Origin: Euglena gracilis
Lineage: Eukaryota > Euglenida > Euglenophyceae > Euglenales
Assembly (NCBI GenBank): GCA_039621445.1
Contig: CP154955.1
Location: 40,122,426-40,186,425 of the forward strand
DNA: 64,000 nt
Direction of reading: 5' to 3'
Shown: positions 61,001-64,000 of the stretch, one piece after another
How positions within the stretch are numbered: the first letter of the stretch is position 1
Layout: each line of letters opens with the position of its first letter
Position numbers and translations under genes: made by a program
Notes under the pieces: model-generated
Told to the model about the DNA's origin: nothing
Databases searched by the model: none
What the model saw: only the letters and a program-made list of their open reading frames with translations

Positions 61001-62114
61001 AGACCACAAAAAGGAGGATCCCCTCCTTTGTGGCAGTGCCGGTGGAGGGGCACTGTTGCCGAAGGCCGGCCCGGCCCCCGCTGGACGTCAAGTTCGCGGA
61101 ATCCGCGGACGAGCGGCTGACCCGCACGGCGAAGCCCCGCCACGCCCCCACCGCCGGCCCTCTGTCCCCGCCGCGCAGCCCCCCCGAATCCTCTGTGGGC
61201 TCCTCTGCCGCCTCGTCCGTCGGCTCCGACAGCGGCCTTGGTCAGGGCCCGGCGGACCGCTCTTTTGGAACCACAGCGTGTCTACAGTATTTTTTTTCAA
61301 GTTATTGCCCACACCTCAAATATGGTTGCCTTGCAAAATTATCCTGCCTATATTTTTTATTGTGTATTTCTTATATATTTTTTTGTGTTTTGGCCGGGGA
61401 TTCTGAAAGTTCCCTCCTGAAGATCCCCCATGTTAATGACCGAAACTGTTTGAATTGCATTCTGACCTTGGCTCTTTCCCCTTTTGTTTTCTTTGTGAAG
61501 CGGCGAGTGAGGTCTGCGCGAAGGGGTCGGGATCGGGCTGGGACCAAACCACGGTAGTGCTTCTTGGCCCTGGCTTTGACCCTTGCGAGGGCGAGGCCAC
61601 CTTGTCCGACAGCTGGCCCCAACCAGGGTTCTGTTTAAACCCAACACGTCAGCCTCAAAGTCACAGGCTGGTGAGTCCTGGTTTGGGGTAGCTGCAGTTC
61701 CACGGGGGGAAAGCAGGGAAGAGGTTCAGGGGGCAGCCGTCCTCGTTACTTTGCACATAAGCGCTAAAACCCCCCACAGCCATTTATTAAACCCCCTTTC
61801 GGCAGATCAAGCCAAATGGGTGGACAATTGGGGGGATGAGTATGGTGCGAATTCTGGCGTGCCACGTTTTTACAAATTTCCGTTTGACATGGTTTTGCAC
61901 GGGGTTTGTTTTTTTTATTTAGTTTTTGGGCTATGTCTTTAAGGTTATTCCTCCCCACAGGCAGCCAGCCCCCTTATCCCCCCTGTCCCCCCTGTCAGCC
62001 CACAGCCTGAACAGGTGCCTGGCCGAAGCCTCCCCGCCGCCGCTGGAGCGTCTGACGCCTCCTCCAGCGCCCCAGCTGCCGGTTCGGCCATCAGCAGTTT
62101 CGAGCCGCCCGTAA
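58050..62114 (+). CDS. Two-RRM RNA-binding protein, tandem copy 3
   Basis: Predicted exons: 58050-58231, 59647-59683, 60037-60253, 60367 to about 60608, about 61043-61226 and 62051-62114. It starts MHPRLCPTMSAVDP (an alternative ATG is at 58074). RRM1: CCNVYVTNLP, RAFRDAF, RRKGFAPVGFVEY, TAVARLHGLC, SVLSVALAKRNKDKG. RRM2: RLYVANLPP, VAMLFGAFG, SGASKGAALVHF, AKEAMHYR, PPLDVKFAES, then Pro/Ser-rich SPPRSPPESSVGSSAASS and LTPPPAPQLPVRPSAVSSRP with TAA at 62112-62114. It is the most diverged copy, with a partly different intron set: RRM2 is uninterrupted up to beta-4 and RRM1 has a private intron. The join between about 60608 and 61043 is unresolved; the reading frame hits TAG at 60618, so an intron must precede it. 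A MITE lies in that intron. Confidence 0.82.
58232..59646 (+). other. Nonconventional intron, RRM1 loop 3, copy 3
   Basis: CAG 58235-58237 and CTG 59639-59641; CAGGG pairs with CCCTG. The join TTC GC plus G CCG reads GFA-PVGFVEY, matching the same site in copies 1 and 2. It contains the MITE 58928-59277. Confidence 0.87.
58928..59277. mobile_element. MITE-like element, 'GACTGACTGG' family, perfect 8-bp TSD
   Basis: Ends CAGACCATTGCTTA and (reverse complement) CATACCATTGCTTA. Flanked by GTCTTAAC on both sides (58920-58927 and 59278-59285), 8/8. The body has C/G runs, GGCGCCGAAGGCGCC near 59085 and GTGACTGACTGG at both sides. This is the clearest full member of the family. Confidence 0.95.
59684..60036 (+). 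other. Nonconventional intron private to copy 3 (RRM1 alpha-2)
   Basis: CAG 59687-59689 and CTG 60028-60030. The in-frame join ATG plus ACC GCC needs 6 nt after CTG. Pairing beyond CAG/CTG is weak. A variant join that keeps MAQ before TAVARLHG fits the RRM length better, so edges are uncertain by a few nt. Copies 1 and 2 are uninterrupted here. Confidence 0.6.
60254..60366 (+). other. Probable conventional GT-AG intron, RRM1-RRM2 linker, copy 3
   Basis: TTCAG|GTTCGG donor and GGCCAG|CGGCCAGG acceptor, phase 1, in frame on both sides. The acceptor is conserved in copies 1 and 2. Confidence 0.65.
60647..60885. mobile_element. MITE-like element, 'CAGGGG-TTTTTT' family, perfect 8-bp TSD
   Basis: Left CAGGGGTTTTTTTTAT; right TCTTAAAAAAACCCCTG. 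Flanked by CTTGGAAT on both sides (60639-60646 and 60886-60893), 8/8. Its termini equal the ends of several spliced introns (CAGGGG...CCCCTG). Confidence 0.95.
61227..62050 (+). other. Nonconventional intron before the Pro-rich last exon, copy 3
   Basis: CAG 61230-61232 and CTG 62043-62045; CAGCGGC pairs with GCCGCTG over 7 bp. The join GGC TC plus T CTG continues in frame to TAA at 62112-62114. An alternative last-exon start at the CCCACAG near 61955 would give a different tail frame. Confidence 0.65.
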
Positions 62115-64000
62115 ATTGTGCCACCCCCGCTTTGCTTTGCCGTGCCCGGGGGCCTGGCACGGGGTCGTGAGTGTCCGCCGAGCTTCTTTCCAATCCGGAA
62201 GACCCTGCCTTCCTCCCCTCCTCCCTTCCCCTGGGGGGGTTCCAGCCAGCAGCTCCCAGCCACACTGCCCCAGGGGGGGGTCCGCAGCTTGGTGGTTTTA
62301 AATTTCAAGCCGTACATTTTTCTTCCTCATAATATCCCCCACATCTGTAATGTGCACGGGTATGAACCAGGCACCTTTTCAACAAGCGGTCCACTCCGCT
62401 TGAGAAAACTCCAGGGGGGGACATCAGGGCAAGCCAGAAAGGTATTGGTCGGATGTTGCAGTTTTTCCATCAGGAATGACCCATTTTGATCGAAAATTGC
62501 GCATTTTGGGTGAAAATATAAGGTGCACAAAAGAAGAATTGTCCCCCAAGGTTGAATGCTGTTAGATTTTAGGGCCGGGGGGGGGGGGGGTGAGGCGGGG
62601 GGGGGGGGCCCAGGGGGGGGGGGGGGGCTGCCCCCCGCCCCCCCCCCCCGAGGTTTTGTTGCGTGGTTTTTTTGAGATTTGCCCCCCCCCCCCCTCCAAA
62701 CCACAAGTGAGCAAAAAAGCCCTCAAAGCAAAAAAAACACAATCCTGCAAAAAAAAAAGAAAGAACGCCCCCCCAAGCTGACAAGCTGTTGAATATCCCC
62801 TTTTTTTTTTTTTATTGGGGAAGGGCCAGAAGCCCCCGGGTCCGTCAGAATCGGGAGTGGGGGGGGGGCTACGAGCTTGGTTCCTGCACCCGTCCGACCC
62901 CCCCTCCAGGTGGGCTCACCAAGGGTGGAACCAGGGCTGCACTGGTTGTCTATCGCAGGGGCCCTCCGCCCCTCCGGCGGGTCCCCCCTCCCTCCTCCGC
63001 TGCATTGGGGGCAGCGCGTTTGCCGTGGCGGCTGCATCGGGCTGCTGTGTTGGGGGACACAGCAGCCCATGGCATCGCGCGAGGAGCTCGAAACCCCGCG
63101 GGACCCCCCCCGCACCAACCCGGGGTTCAGTTGCGATGCTTGGGCCACGTTTTCGGCGCCTCAGCGCTCAGCTCTTGCAGAGTGGATGGGAGTGGATGAG
63201 GGAGGTTTGCCCTCTGTTGCCCCCCACCAAGTGAGACCTCTGGGATTTCAAACATCCAGAGTGCTATTTTAGGTGGTTGGTTTTGCCACAGTTGAGCAGG
63301 ATCGATGACCTTGCCCATCTCTGTCTATTGCTCTTGTTCTACAGGCCCTCCGTTTTTCGACGGTTGGGTCTCATATTTATTGCAAAAAGTTTCCCTGCAG
63401 TTGAGCCATGCAGTGGTGCTGCTCTCAGGCTCCTGCAAATTACAAATCCTGCAAATGTTCATTGAATTTTCTCCTTTTTTGTTTTATGAGACGAACGGAC
63501 CTTCCCACCCCTCTCAAAATGTAACCCATTCCATATTTGACCGATTAATGCAGGGACGCCCCCCAAGTAAGCTGACGTGGAGTGCCGCAGCTGTGAATAT
63601 CCCAGGCTTTTTTTCACCATTTGGGGAAGGGTCCAGAAGCCTCAGCCGGTCCGTCAGGAATCGGGAGTTGGGGGGGGCTGACGAGTGGTGCTTCGGGTTC
63701 CTCCCATATGTCGACCACCCCCTGTTTGCTGAGTGGTGTTAGCGCAAGGAGAGGAGAAGGGCTGGCTGTTACACTGCGGTTTGCCCTGGGCGACTGCATC
63801 CGCCACGTCCTCCAACCTTTTGCCTGCTGCAAAGTGGTCCCGGGTTCCCCCACCAGGCAGTGGTGTTGGGCAGCGGTGTTTTTGCGCGCGTTTCTACCTC
63901 CCCCCCCCCCCCTGGTGGGTGTGGGCGTGGTCCACGGCAATCCTCAAAGGGCAGGATCTTTCTTTCTGTTAAGAACCACTCCTAAAAAACCTCCCTCAGG
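62115..64000. other. Downstream of copy 3; repeats and a possible new exon
   Basis: A roughly 150-bp direct repeat (GGGGAAGG.CCAGAAGCC, then CGGTCCGTCAG.AATCGGGAG) occurs at about 62765-62900 and 63550-63680. Long G and C runs lie at 62576-62650. No terminator or poly(A) motif was identified for copy 3. Confidence 0.5.
63069..63272 (+). CDS. Candidate first exon of an unknown gene
   Basis: ATG at 63069 opens MASREELETPRDPPRTNPGF and continues SCDAWATFSAPQRSALAEWM with coding-like composition and few rare residues. A CAG lies just upstream (63063-63065), which would suit a leader acceptor. The frame ends at 63272, so a real gene would splice before that. No domain recognised. Could be chance in GC-rich DNA. 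Confidence 0.35.
   Translation: MASREELETPRDPPRTNPGFSCDAWATFSAPQRSALAEWMGVDEGGLPSVAPHQVRPLGFQTSRVLF

Noticed and set aside
1-64000. tRNA, rRNA or spliced-leader RNA genes
   Set aside because: I saw no A/B-box cloverleaf pattern, rRNA signature or leader gene by eye; a covariance-model scan was not possible.

Overview
This is a eukaryotic, repeat-dense window. All genes I can recognise lie on the + strand and are split by introns, most of which are not GT-AG. Two things point to a euglenid (Euglenozoa) or close relative. First, there is an axonemal-type dynein heavy chain, so the cell is flagellate. Second, a set of introns follows the rule I recall for euglenid 'nonconventional' introns: CAG at +4 to +6 pairing with CTG at -8 to -6, with no fixed splice dinucleotides. 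Coding exons are GC-rich with GC-rich third positions. The rest is dominated by C-run/G-run hairpin elements, T-rich filler and microsatellites. Placement below 'euglenid-like' is not possible from this sequence alone.

Layout. 166-1190: the last exons of a dynein heavy chain gene. 1191-5208: repeats and apparently noncoding DNA. 5209-10955, 23827-39884 and 58050-62114: three tandem, same-strand paralogues of a two-RRM RNA-binding protein of ELAV/CELF type. Each has RRM1, RRM2 ending in a (L/P)(L/E)xVKFAES beta-4 strand, a Ser-rich tail and a Pro-rich last exon. Copies 1 and 2 are close; copy 3 is more diverged. 63069 onward: a possible first exon of another gene. The intergenic stretches and the large introns are filled with short terminal-inverted-repeat elements (MITE-like, about 175-430 bp), several with 8-bp target-site duplications (TSDs) that I could read directly.

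Main observation. The nonconventional introns and the free MITE-like elements have the same ends: CAG... at the left and ...CTG at the right, with 8-bp TSDs around the free elements. In 9 of 13 inferred introns the removed RNA is exactly the CAG...CTG element plus 8 nt (3 on the left, 5 on the right). That equals the element plus one TSD copy, so splicing restores the pre-insertion coding sequence. One intron (5412-5650) is present only in copy 1. Removing it yields 18 nt identical to the uninterrupted copy 2. The window therefore looks like a record of intron gain by transposition inside a tandem gene family. No tRNA, rRNA, CRISPR or bacterial-type operon was recognised.
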